From the NCBI RefSeq assembly GCF_014697425.1, contig NZ_JACJRU010000019.1:59032-123031 (forward strand): 64,000 nt of DNA, read 5' to 3'. Shown here piece by piece: positions 1 through 8,400 of the stretch. Positions within the stretch are counted from its first letter, which is position 1. The number at the start of each line of letters is the position of its first letter. Source of the DNA: Nostoc sp. FACHB-110. Lineage in GTDB: Bacteria > Cyanobacteriota > Cyanobacteriia > Cyanobacteriales > Nostocaceae. Below the pieces are notes generated by a model. The model was not told where the DNA came from, did not search any database, and worked only from the letters and a program-made list of their open reading frames with translations. A program made the translations under genes and the position numbers.

Positions 1-446
1 CTGCTACAACGCTTTTGGCAACCTGTGTGTTCTATTTGTACTTTGTCTAACAAACCGCGATCGCACAATGTTTTTTCTAGTTCTGATAATAAACCTTTAC
101 CACCTTTTTTTACGCAACCTGATTTTTGACACACCATAATTTTGGCTTGAGGTTGCGGTAGTAATTCTTGATTTGGGTAAGCATCAATTGGTGCAACTTG
201 ATGAGCTTTAATTTTAATCTTGCCTGTTTTTGTGTTTACTTTGCTAACACCACAAATGCGAATTTGTTCACCAGGAGCTAAACTACATTGCAACGAACTA
301 CGCAAATTTTTTGGTAATTTAATGTACAAATTACCAGAAGGAATTGCTAATTGCAGATATTTTGCTTTTCCTGATTTGATGCCAGCAAAACCTAGGAACT
401 GCCCTTCTAGGTTCAATTCCGATAACCTCAAATATTTGTCACCCAT
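1..446 (-). CDS. (2Fe-2S) ferredoxin domain protein, 3' end outside window
   Basis: I translated this leftward frame from the ATG at 446-444; it stays open for 148 codons to the window edge. The N-terminal ~90 residues look like a small beta-rich domain. The C-terminal part has cysteine patterns of a thioredoxin-like [2Fe-2S] ferredoxin: VCQKSGCVKKGG, then a second pair in HTGCQKRC close to the edge. Such proteins are common in cyanobacteria and are presumed electron carriers; the partner is unknown. It lies downstream of nifT in the same direction, but a hairpin at 482-497 separates them, so it is probably its own unit. The C-terminus is missing. Confidence 0.7.
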   Translation of the reverse strand, partial: MGDKYLRLSELNLEGQFLGFAGIKSGKAKYLQLAIPSGNLYIKLPKNLRSSLQCSLAPGEQIRICGVSKVNTKTGKIKIKAHQVAPIDAYPNQELLPQPQAKIMVCQKSGCVKKGGKGLLSELEKTLCDRGLLDKVQIEHTGCQKRCS

Positions 447-481
447 GTTAACTACTTAAAAATTAACTACAAAATAATTAA

Positions 482-497
482 CCCCAAGCTTTTGGGG
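482..497 (-). terminator. Probable terminator of the nifP-nifV-nifZ-nifT arm
   Basis: A perfect 6-bp stem (CCCCAA/TTGGGG) with a 4-nt loop. Read leftward it is followed by a T-rich run (TTAATTATTTT). It lies between the nifT stop and the ferredoxin-like gene, about 190 bp after nifT. Confidence 0.55.
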
Positions 498-686
498 CGT
501 TGTTGCTCATTGTTCAATCTAGTTTTTTCAACGCAAAGGTGCGCGGAGGTTAGCGCAGAGTTGCGCGGAGGTTTTATCAAGAGTTAGTAAAAAGGAAGAA
601 GGAAAAATTGGTTGTTACCTTTTGCCTTCTCTCTTTACTGTTGACTTGTAATTATTAAGCTAGTCCCTAGTCTCTAGCCTCTCGTT

Positions 687-890
687 TCAAGCCAAGCGTC
701 TAGCTTCTACAGTTTTAGGTAAATTTGCTAAATCAGGTATTTCGGGAAATTCTAATTCCCAACCGTTGGCTAAGGTAAGAATTTTTCCTGCTTCACCATC
801 TGTTTGTTTAACTACTACTTCTTCTAAATCTTTTTTAGCGACGTAGACTGTTAAATTACCAGCATCATTCATCCGTAGCATTACCTTCAT
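687..890 (-). CDS. nifT: NifT/FixU family protein
   Basis: 67 residues starting MKVMLRMNDAGNLTVYVAKK, the full length usual for NifT/FixU. The conserved core is seen: 'KKDLEE' in the N-terminal half and 'LANGWELEFP' near residue 45. Its role is not settled; the family always travels with nif genes. The start overlaps the nifZ end by 26 nt, so translation is likely coupled. It is the last gene of the leftward nif arm. Confidence 0.9.
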   Translation of the reverse strand: MKVMLRMNDAGNLTVYVAKKDLEEVVVKQTDGEAGKILTLANGWELEFPEIPDLANLPKTVEARRLA

Positions 891-1152
891 GATTTTCCTC
901 AGCAGATTCTAGTTCTTTTTTGCGACAACCAACAACGATTCCTTTATCTAAGAAATGCACAGCATAAATATAGGAACGTTGTAAAAAAGTGCCTATACTT
1001 GCTACGTAGCCAATATCTCCTTTTTTCGCTAAAATCTCACCAATTTCTCTACCGGGAAATGTCCCGTCGTTTTTAATTTGTTTGCGGAGTCTGACTTTTT
1101 CGCCAATTTCAAAATCGGGTTCTGACTCTAATTCGTATTCATCGGGCTGCAT
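865..1152 (-). CDS. nifZ: NifZ, nitrogenase P-cluster maturation protein
   Basis: 95 residues with the NifZ core: 'FEIGEKVRLRKQIKNDGTFP' followed by 'GEILAKKGDIGYV' and 'YAVHFLDKGIVVGCRKKEL'. In diazotrophs NifZ helps the second step of P-cluster formation on NifDK. The gene overlaps nifV upstream by 14 nt and nifT downstream by 26 nt, giving one tightly packed V-Z-T unit. Length is normal for cyanobacteria. Confidence 0.93.
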   Translation of the reverse strand: MQPDEYELESEPDFEIGEKVRLRKQIKNDGTFPGREIGEILAKKGDIGYVASIGTFLQRSYIYAVHFLDKGIVVGCRKKELESAEENHEGNATDE

Positions 1153-2272
1153 GAGAATACCTTTGTTCTTTTACTAGGTTCAACAGTTCTTCTGTTGTGA
1201 GGCTACGTTTTTTCTTAACTGATTGTTGGCGAACTGCATCTAATACAGATTGGGTTTCTTCTGGGTTGAGAAAAATTCCATGCTGCTGAAGCAAGTTAGA
1301 TACTAAATGTCTGCCAGAATGTTTACCAACTACTAAACGTCGTTCCCAACCTACTTCTTCTGGTGCAAAGGGTTCGTAGGTGTTGGGGTTTTGAATTACG
1401 CCGTGTGCATGAATTCCAGATTCGTGAGCAAAGGTGTTTTCACCGACAATTGCTTTCCAAGGTGGTACGCCAGCACCGGAGGCGGCGGCGACAAGTTGCG
1501 ATAATTCCAGCAAACGGGGTGTGTTGATACCCATATCTAAGCCATAGATGCGTTTGATGGCCATGACAACTTCTTCTAAAGCGGCGTTACCTGCTCTTTC
1601 ACCTAAGCCGTTGACGGTGGTGTTTACAGATGAGGCTCCACCTTTAATTCCGGCGAGGGCGTTGGCTGTTGCTAGGCCAAAATCGTTGTGGGTATGGATT
1701 TCCACGGGAATTGATAGCCAGGAAACAAGCCGTTTGACTTTTTTATAGGTGGTGAAAGGATCGAGAACTCCTACGGTGTCGCAGAAACGAAATCGAGATG
1801 CACCCCATTCTTGAGCATACAAGGCGACATCCAATAAAAAGCTTTCATCGGCTCTAGAAGAATCTTCGCCGCCGACTGCAACCCAAAGACCACGATCGCG
1901 CGCATAACTGATACAATCTTTGAGTCTTTGCAGACTTACTCGCCATTGTCCATGAAATTTGGCGGCGATTTGGATACCGGAAACCGGAATCGCAATATGC
2001 ACTCGCTTCATTCCACAGGCGATGGAAGCTTTAATATCTGATAATACAGCACGGTTCCAAGCAAGGAGGTCGGCTTTTAAACCTAAGTCAGCAATTGCTG
2101 AGATAGCGCGGGTTTCTTCTTCACCCATTGCGGGTATGCCAACTTCTAATTCATGGACACCGATAGCATCAAGAAATTTAGCGATCGCAACTTTCTCTTT
2201 GAGAGTAAAAGCAACGCCTGCTGCTTGTTCGCCATCGCGTAATGTAGTGTCATTAATTATGATTTCACTCAT
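1139..2272 (-). CDS. nifV: Homocitrate synthase NifV
   Basis: 377 residues from the chosen ATG at 2272 (MSEIIINDTTLRDGEQ). An earlier in-frame start at 2335 adds 21 residues that do not look conserved, and an AAGAGG ribosome site precedes the 2272 ATG. The HMGL-like TIM barrel shows TTLRDGEQ near residue 10, the metal-binding 'EIHTHNDFGLATAN' and 'HAHGVIQNP'. NifV condenses acetyl-CoA with 2-oxoglutarate to homocitrate, the organic ligand of FeMo-co. It is third from last in the leftward nif arm and overlaps nifZ. Confidence 0.95.
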   Translation of the reverse strand: MSEIIINDTTLRDGEQAAGVAFTLKEKVAIAKFLDAIGVHELEVGIPAMGEEETRAISAIADLGLKADLLAWNRAVLSDIKASIACGMKRVHIAIPVSGIQIAAKFHGQWRVSLQRLKDCISYARDRGLWVAVGGEDSSRADESFLLDVALYAQEWGASRFRFCDTVGVLDPFTTYKKVKRLVSWLSIPVEIHTHNDFGLATANALAGIKGGASSVNTTVNGLGERAGNAALEEVVMAIKRIYGLDMGINTPRLLELSQLVAAASGAGVPPWKAIVGENTFAHESGIHAHGVIQNPNTYEPFAPEEVGWERRLVVGKHSGRHLVSNLLQQHGIFLNPEETQSVLDAVRQQSVKKKRSLTTEELLNLVKEQRYSHAAR

Positions 2273-2798
2273 CTCAAACAGCCTCTTAGGAATTTTTCTT
2301 AATATTCTTTCTGGAGCTTTAAATACTTTCCGCAACGCTGATTTAGGGTAAATGCTATAAATTAATACAATTAATATTTTGTCTTCATGATTCTTTAATA
2401 ATACTCAAGCAAAAACAACGCATCTGTATGGCAGAGAACAAAACGAGAGTATAATTTCAAAACTGTTTTTACTATTGCCAGCTATGTTTTTTTGAAGTAG
2501 TAGATTGCCTTGATAGCTATTAACTAGAATCAAATTATTGAAAACAAAAAATCTAGTCAGCAAGCTAGAAATCATAGTGGCATTTCCCAATAATTGCAAG
2601 TCATTTCTGCCAAAAAATTTTGCATTGTTATCGCCAGTAAAAACTTGTCTATGCCACTTAGCAAAATGATTGCAGCAGATGGATAGAATTGAGACATAAA
2701 AAGCAATTATTCCTCTGTATTGGAAAGGTCGCTCAAGTTGGGTAAGTCGCCCAACTCACTAGCTTAACTTTCCGGAAAATCTCAAATCGAAAATTTGA
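2273..2798. other. Intergenic stretch upstream of nifV
   Basis: 526 bp, AT-rich, without a convincing gene. A 64-codon frame at 2405-2599 has no recognisable features. A short stem-loop (GTTGGG at 2737-2742, CCCAAC at 2750-2755) lies just past the DUF2949 stop and might end or process the upstream transcript; there is no T-run, so it is weak. The gap may hold a nifV promoter, but no box could be named. Confidence 0.4.
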
Positions 2799-2996
2799 TT
2801 ATCGCTGGTCATCCAGCCAATCAAAAATCCGTTCAAGCTGTTCTAAGTTAACTAATCCATATTGCCAAAGCAGCATCGGTAATGGTGCATGATCGGATTT
2901 ACGTTGTCGTAATGCTACATCAATATCTGCATTAGAAAGTTCTATTTCGTTATGTAAAAACTTGATGAACTTTTTTTCATTTGCACGGGAAACCAT
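2799..2996 (-). CDS. DUF2949 family small protein
   Basis: 65 residues from the ATG at 2996 (MVSRANEKKFIKFLHNE). The family signature is clear: 'LRQRKSDHAPLPMLLWQYGL' and 'LEQLERIFDWL'. A longer frame starting at 3074 adds 26 hydrophobic residues that do not fit the family. DUF2949 proteins are cyanobacterial and of unknown function. A gene of this family sits in the same place, between nifP and nifV, in other heterocystous cyanobacteria as far as I recall, so it is probably a standing member of the arm. Confidence 0.8.
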   Translation of the reverse strand: MVSRANEKKFIKFLHNEIELSNADIDVALRQRKSDHAPLPMLLWQYGLVNLEQLERIFDWLDDQR

Positions 2997-3211
2997 AATT
3001 GAACTGTGAACAAATAAGTAGAGAAAAAAATTAAAGGTTGAAGCGCGATTTAGAAGACTGATTTTATCAGTCAAAAAGAGATTTAAGCGGCTGGTTTTTG
3101 GAGATTTGCAGCGTAATCAAAGTATAGGTGAGAGATTTTGAAAAGCATAAATGCTAGAAATAGTAATACTTGAAACTCCAGCATAGTTGCCTTTTACCTC
3201 CTGCCTTCTGA

Positions 3212-3445
3212 TTACAAATACCAACAATGTTCAAGCCAATCTACTAATTCTTGACGAGGTGCAAGCAATTGCATGATAGTGCTACGGACTAAAATTGCTT
3301 CTAACAAACTGTTGACTTTGACTCGTAAAGAACCGTCCGCAGGGCAAGAACAAGAAATCATTAATTCTTGCAAACGGTGATAAATTTGCCAGCGATCGCT
3401 CAGAGGAATCTGCAAAATTTGCTCACCTAATGTCAGGTTTGTCAT
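3212..3445 (-). CDS. Small conserved cyanobacterial protein after nifP
   Basis: 77 residues, starting MTNLTLGEQILQIPLSDRWQ. The start overlaps the nifP stop by 4 nt (ATGA type), which argues for coupled translation. It is mostly helical in look, with two neighbouring cysteines (SCSCPADG) and a C-terminal 'WLEHCWYL'. No known domain recognised. The name rests only on its position in the nifP-nifV arm. Confidence 0.7.
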   Translation of the reverse strand: MTNLTLGEQILQIPLSDRWQIYHRLQELMISCSCPADGSLRVKVNSLLEAILVRSTIMQLLAPRQELVDWLEHCWYL

Positions 3446-4206
3446 TTCTCCTGTGAATTACTATTGACGTTTGACTGTTGACCATTAACTATTGACTGTT
3501 GAATTTTGATTTGTTGTTCAAGCTGTTCAATTCGAGAAAGTAAGGAACGAATCACAGTGGCTTCGACATCGGGTAGCTTGGCGTGGTCAAGAGGAGACTG
3601 ATTACTATCTTTGCGAGAGATAATTCGACCAGGAATCCCGACAACTGTGGAATCATTGGGGACATCACGCAAGACAACTGAACCTGCACCCACACGGACG
3701 CGATCGCCAATTTGAATATTCCCTAAAATCTTTGCCCCTGAACCAACAACAACATGACTGCCAATAGTTGGGTGGCGTTTACCGCTTTCTTTACCAGTTC
3801 CGCCGAGAGTTACGCCTTGGTAAATCAGCGTGTAGTCTCCGACAATTGCAGTTTCACCGATGACAACACCCATTCCATGATCGATAAATACACCTTTACC
3901 AATCTCTGCACCTGGATGAATTTCAATCCCGGTTAAAAATCGACCAATATGCGAAATTAGTCGGGGGAAGAAAGCCACACCTCGACGGTGTAACCAGTGG
4001 GCGAGACGATGCAAACAAAGCGCGTGCAATCCTGGATAGCAGAATACTACCTCTAGCCAATTGCGTGCAGCAGGGTCGCGTTCAAATATAATCCGAAAAT
4101 CACTCAACAATGGCTCACAATAAACGCCAGAGAGTAGATTTTTCAGCAGGGATGTATTTGCTGAATCTTTTGGAAGATTCTCGATACTGTCTAGTGACTG
4201 TTGCAT
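3442..4206 (-). CDS. nifP: Serine O-acetyltransferase NifP (CysE type)
   Basis: 254 residues. An N-terminal helical domain (residues ~20-95, 'IFERDPAARNWLEVVFCYPG') precedes a left-handed beta-helix of hexapeptide repeats with 'VFIDHGMGVVIGETA' and 'GVTLGGTGKESGKRHP'. It makes O-acetylserine for cysteine synthesis; the nif-linked isozyme is thought to boost cysteine supply for Fe-S clusters. The last ~60 residues (QSPLDHAKLPDVE onward) are a coiled-coil-like tail rich in Gln and Asn. First gene of the leftward nif arm; its promoter resembles that of nifB. Confidence 0.92.
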   Translation of the reverse strand: MQQSLDSIENLPKDSANTSLLKNLLSGVYCEPLLSDFRIIFERDPAARNWLEVVFCYPGLHALCLHRLAHWLHRRGVAFFPRLISHIGRFLTGIEIHPGAEIGKGVFIDHGMGVVIGETAIVGDYTLIYQGVTLGGTGKESGKRHPTIGSHVVVGSGAKILGNIQIGDRVRVGAGSVVLRDVPNDSTVVGIPGRIISRKDSNQSPLDHAKLPDVEATVIRSLLSRIEQLEQQIKIQQSIVNGQQSNVNSNSQEK

Positions 4207-4289
4207 CTGTACTGCCTGGGTAAAAAAGCCATGTGCTATTTTTATGCTTATAGCAGGCGACTCCCTAGAGGACAGTACACCCCATGTCG

Positions 4290-4514
4290 GTTGGATTTAT
4301 TGTATTTATTAAGGTTGTACTCAACAACTTGAAACGCTGATTATCAATAAATTTCCAATTTATTTTGGGGTAGAGGTACTAGTATTTCAGAGTAGAGGTA
4401 CTAGTATTTCTAGGGTGGGGGTTTTAGAATTGCGGTACTCACTATTAATTGCTTTGCCTGTAAGAATTTGCAGCGATTTAGGCAAGTTATTTTACGATAT
4501 ATTAAGCTGTACTC
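4290..4514 (-). promoter_or_regulatory. nifP promoter region with GAGTAC boxes (putative CnfR-responsive)
   Basis: Read leftward there are three GAGTAC boxes (4514-4509, 4440-4435, 4322-4317). Two copies of AATACTAGTACCTCTAC lie at about 4370-4410 between the second and third, and after the third box comes a TAATAAATACAATAAAT element (4312-4296 region). nifB upstream has the same parts in the same order with similar spacing. CnfR/PatB is known to activate nifB and nifP in cyanobacteria; that these boxes are its sites is inference. Confidence 0.55.
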
Positions 4515-4689
4515 ATTTGCCCGGAAATGGGCTGTAGAGAGGACTACAAGTCAAAATTCTGTATCTCTAGTTACGATTGTAATTTTACGGTTTTGCCACG
4601 CAAAAAACCAATTTCTTCAGTTTATTTTAGCTTTTGTTGTCTGTATTTTTAGCTACTAATAAATTTTATTGCAATCAATATCCCCTCGC

Positions 4690-4950
4690 CTGCGCGGATT
4701 AGCACAAAATCAAAACTTCCGTAAGTGCGATCGCTAGCTGATAATCTTTGACTAACTCTTCAACATCAAAGTCTTGGCGATTAGAAATCGCGCGCCATTG
4801 AGGGAGTCGGGGAACCCGCCCAACGCAATGGCTTGGCTACACAGACAAAACCCCTGACGCTCCTGCGTCGCTAAAGCTGCGCTAACGGGTTCGCCAGTCG
4901 CCTGCGGAGGGAAACCCTACCAAGAGCGCTGGTCTCACCACCTGCGTGGG
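4690..4950. repeat. Decayed gene tail plus palindromic intergenic repeat
   Basis: 4699-4800 read leftward gives an open tail without a start (…DFDVEELVKDYQLAIALTE…stop) that looks like the end of a lost gene; the family is not identified. 4810-4945 is a GC-rich stretch with several short inverted repeats (GGGAGTCGGGGAACCC, TTCGCCAGTCGCCTGCGGAG), a style common in Nostocales intergenic repeats. A 63-codon frame at 4468-4659 has no support. Confidence 0.35.
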
Positions 4951-4976
4951 TTTAAAACCATTGATTTTTCATTTTA

Positions 4977-5201
4977 TTATGCTACTTTTAAAGACTTGCC
5001 CAAAGTTTGCGGCTCTGGCAAAGTTTCACCATCTTCTAAAGCTGATTCAATTAGCATTTCTAAAACTTCTTGAGCATTTTTTAAAGCTTCCTCATAAGTA
5101 TCTCCGTGTGTACAAGGCTGCATTACATTAGTAAACTCAGGCAATGAAACTACATAACATTGGTCTTCATCTGACCATTGAATAATAATTGTGTATTTCA
5201 T
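4977..5201 (-). CDS. hicB: HicB-like antitoxin
   Basis: 74 residues with the HicB fold pattern: 'YTIIIQWSDEDQCYVVSLPE' then 'GDTYEEALKNAQEVLEML'. HicB proteins neutralise the HicA mRNA interferase; the short C-terminal tail (PEPQTLGKSLKVA) shows no helix-turn-helix or ribbon-helix-helix, so self-repression is not evident. It overlaps hicA by 4 nt and is last in a leftward NACHT-hicA-hicB run. Confidence 0.88.
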   Translation of the reverse strand: MKYTIIIQWSDEDQCYVVSLPEFTNVMQPCTHGDTYEEALKNAQEVLEMLIESALEDGETLPEPQTLGKSLKVA

Positions 5202-5422
5202 TCTTCAGTGTCCTCGCTTTCTTGTATTTTTTCTAATTCTGCAAGTGCTTCATTAACTTGTTTTTCTAAATAAGCTTTGGCATCGCTACCATCTTTACCA
5301 GCGATGATGATAGCTTGAGGTAATAGCGGATGTATCCATTTACTATGACTACCCTTTGCAGGCTTATAAGTAAACCCAGCTTGCAACAATAAACTTTTAA
5401 GTTCTCTAATTTTCTTCGGCAT
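5198..5422 (-). CDS. hicA: HicA-like mRNA interferase toxin
   Basis: 74 residues with the dsRBD-like HicA fold: 'MPKKIRELKSLLLQAGFTY' and the catalytic-histidine motif 'KGSHSKWIHP'. HicA toxins cut translated mRNAs. The C-terminal extension (EALAELEKIQESEDTEE) is acidic and longer than in minimal HicA. It starts 16 nt after the stop of the large NACHT gene, so the three genes are probably one transcript. Confidence 0.88.
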   Translation of the reverse strand: MPKKIRELKSLLLQAGFTYKPAKGSHSKWIHPLLPQAIIIAGKDGSDAKAYLEKQVNEALAELEKIQESEDTEE

Positions 5423-5437
5423 AACTTCAGTTTATGT

Positions 5438-8400
5438 TTACCCTTCCCACCGTTTCAACTGTTTCTGAGCATACTCCCGCACCTTATCATCTGGGTCATT
5501 TTCGGCTCTGTCGCGCAACAGTGGTAAAGTCTGGGGATGTCGGGGAAATTGTTTGACAATTATTTCGAGTGCGGTTTGGCGTGGGTTGTTTTCAAAACTA
5601 TATTCTCGCTTAAAGGGGTCATTAACAGCGCAATTGTAGTAGATATCAAACAACTCAGGTTGATTTTTGAAATATTTGCTCAATGCTTGCACTGCCGCTT
5701 GTCGCACATCCCAATTATCATCATTTTGGGTGCGGTTTTTGAGCCAGGAGACAATTGCGGGGTCATGTTTATAGCCACGGGCTAATTCCTGCACTGCTAC
5801 TCGTCGGATATGCCAATTATCATCATTTTGGGCGCGGTCTTTGAGGATGGCGAGAGTTGCAGGGTCATGTTTGTAGCCACGGGCTAATTCTTGCACCGCT
5901 GCTTGTCGCACATCCCAATTACTATCATGAATGGCACGGTCTTTGAGGAAAGTGAGAATTGCGGGGTCATGTTTGTAACCACAGGCTAATTCTTGCACCG
6001 CTGCTTGTCGCACATCCCAATTATCATCATTTTGGGCGCGTTCTTTGAGCCACGAGAGAATTTCGGGTTCATGTTTGTAGCCACGGGCTAATTCTTGCAC
6101 TGCTGCACTTCGCACAGCTAAATTATCATCATTTTGGGCGCGGTCTTTGAGGAAAGCAAGAATTTCGGGGTGATGTTTGTAGCCACGGACTAATTCTTGC
6201 ACCGCTGCGCTTCGCACATCCCAGTTATCATCGTGAATGGCACAGTCTTTGAAGATGGCGAGAATTTCGGGGTCACGTTTGTAGCCACTGGCTAACTCTT
6301 GTACTGCGGCTCTTCGCACATCAGAATTACCATCATGAATGGCGCGGTCTTTGAGGATGGTGAGAATTGCGGAGTCATATTTATAGTCACGGGCTAATTC
6401 TTGCACTGCTGCTTGTCGCACATCCCAATTACTATCATGAATGGCACGGTCTTTAAGCCAGGAGAGAATTTCGAGTTCATGTTTGTAGCCACGGGCTAAC
6501 TCTTGCACTGCTGCTTGTCGTACATCCGAATTACCATCATGAATGGTGCGGTCTTTGAGGATGGCGAGAATTGCGGAGTCATGTTTGTAGCCACGGGCTA
6601 ATTCTTGCACTGCTGTATATCGCACAGCCGAATGATTATCATGAATGGCGCGGTCTTTGAGGATGGCGAGAACTTCGGGGTGATGTTTGTAGCCACGGGC
6701 TAACTCTTGCACTGCTGCTCTTCGCACAGGGTAATCATCATGAATGGCGCGGTCTTTGAGGATGGTGAGAATTGCGGAGTCATGTTTGTAGCCACGGGCT
6801 AATTCTTGCACTGCTACATATCGCACAGGGTAATCATCATCATGAATGGCGCGGTCTTTGAGCCAGCCGAGAATTGCGGAGTCATGTTTGTAGCCACGGG
6901 CTAATTCTTGTACTGCTATATATCGCACATCCCAATTATTATCATGAATGGCGCGGTCTTTGAGCCAGGTAAGAGTTTGGGGAGATTTTATCCAAGTAGT
7001 TGCGATCGCTACAACTGCTTGAGTGCGAATTTCTTGAACTAGCTTAGTTTCTTCTTCATCTTTATAAGGTTCATAATAATACCACAGGTCATACTTAGTT
7101 AAGTCTTTGAGTTTGTTCAACAATTCGTCAGCTATTTCTTCAATTTCCTGGCGATTTCTCACTTCTGCTAAACACTTAGCTGCTAAAAAGTAATTGAGAA
7201 ATTTTTCGCTTTCCCCATCTTGCATCATTAAATATTTAATCACTTCTCCCACAAATTTTGCCTCTATCATCCCAGCGATTAACAGCAAAACTTCATGCCA
7301 ACTTTCATCTTCCCAATGCTTACCAAAAATTTCTTCCTTTAATACCTCAATACTGAGGGTCTGCGTTTCTTTAAACTGCCACACAAACTCCCAAGCACAG
7401 AAATATTCTAAAAAAGTCCGATGCACAAAGGCATAATAATCAGCGCCAAGGAAACATAACATAAAGTTACGAGTCCGCAATTGATTAATCATTACCCTTG
7501 CGGCTTGTCTGGGTTGATTAATCTCTAGAGTTCTTAAATATGCAGCCAAAATATTTTCTAATTGACTAGCACTAATCAAATTACCCGCTAAACCTTTATC
7601 ACTGGTTTGCATACTATAGGCAACTTGACGCAACATTGCCTGTTTATCTTTATAATCAATAGTTTTATTGTCTAGCCGTTCATCTTCTACTAAAGCGCGT
7701 TCCACATCCCACTGATGTAGCAATACCCGCGATGCTTGATTATAAAGTTCGGCTCTATCTCTAGGCAATTCCTGATTCCGATTCAGAATTGCCATCATCG
7801 TTAACAGCAGAGGATTTCCCGCTAGTTCAGTAATAGCTTTAGAAGTTTCAATTCCTCTTTGTAATCTTTCTCGTTTTCTGACTTTATCCGCTTCATCACT
7901 AAAAGTTAACTCATGCCAACGGTGAATAAATTCTTGAATTTGTTCTGAGTTTAAATCTTGCAGCATAAAGTGACGAAACTCAGCATCACGTAATCTTTGC
8001 GGTTTATAACCAATTACGCGGGAAGTGACAATCACCTGCACATTAGGATAGTCATTAGTAAAGCGATGAATATCAGTAATCACATCTTCTCGCTTACCAG
8101 GGTCAAATACTTCATCTAAACCATCAAACATCACCACAGCGTTACCAGCTTTTAGTTTTTCGTGGAGTTGATGTTGATTTAAGTGAGTAATTGCACCGCT
8201 ACATTTATGAAAAAATTCGAGAAAGTTCTGACATTCTTTATCGTCACGCCGCCGCATATAAGTGCGTAACTCAATCAGCAACGGAATTGGTAATGAGATA
8301 ACATTATCTAGTGGTGATTCTGCCCAATTCAAAGTTAAATATTGCAATAATGTAGACTTACCCGAACCAGGATCACCTAATACCACAATATATTTATAAG

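Noticed and set aside
2405..2599. 64-codon leftward frame upstream of nifV
   Set aside because: No family, poor start, AT-rich composition typical of the spacer.
5640..6980. Regular 102-bp repeats that could be taken for a CRISPR-like array
   Set aside because: Units are contiguous, in one open frame, 34 codons each, and encode HEAT-like repeats; there are no unique spacers.
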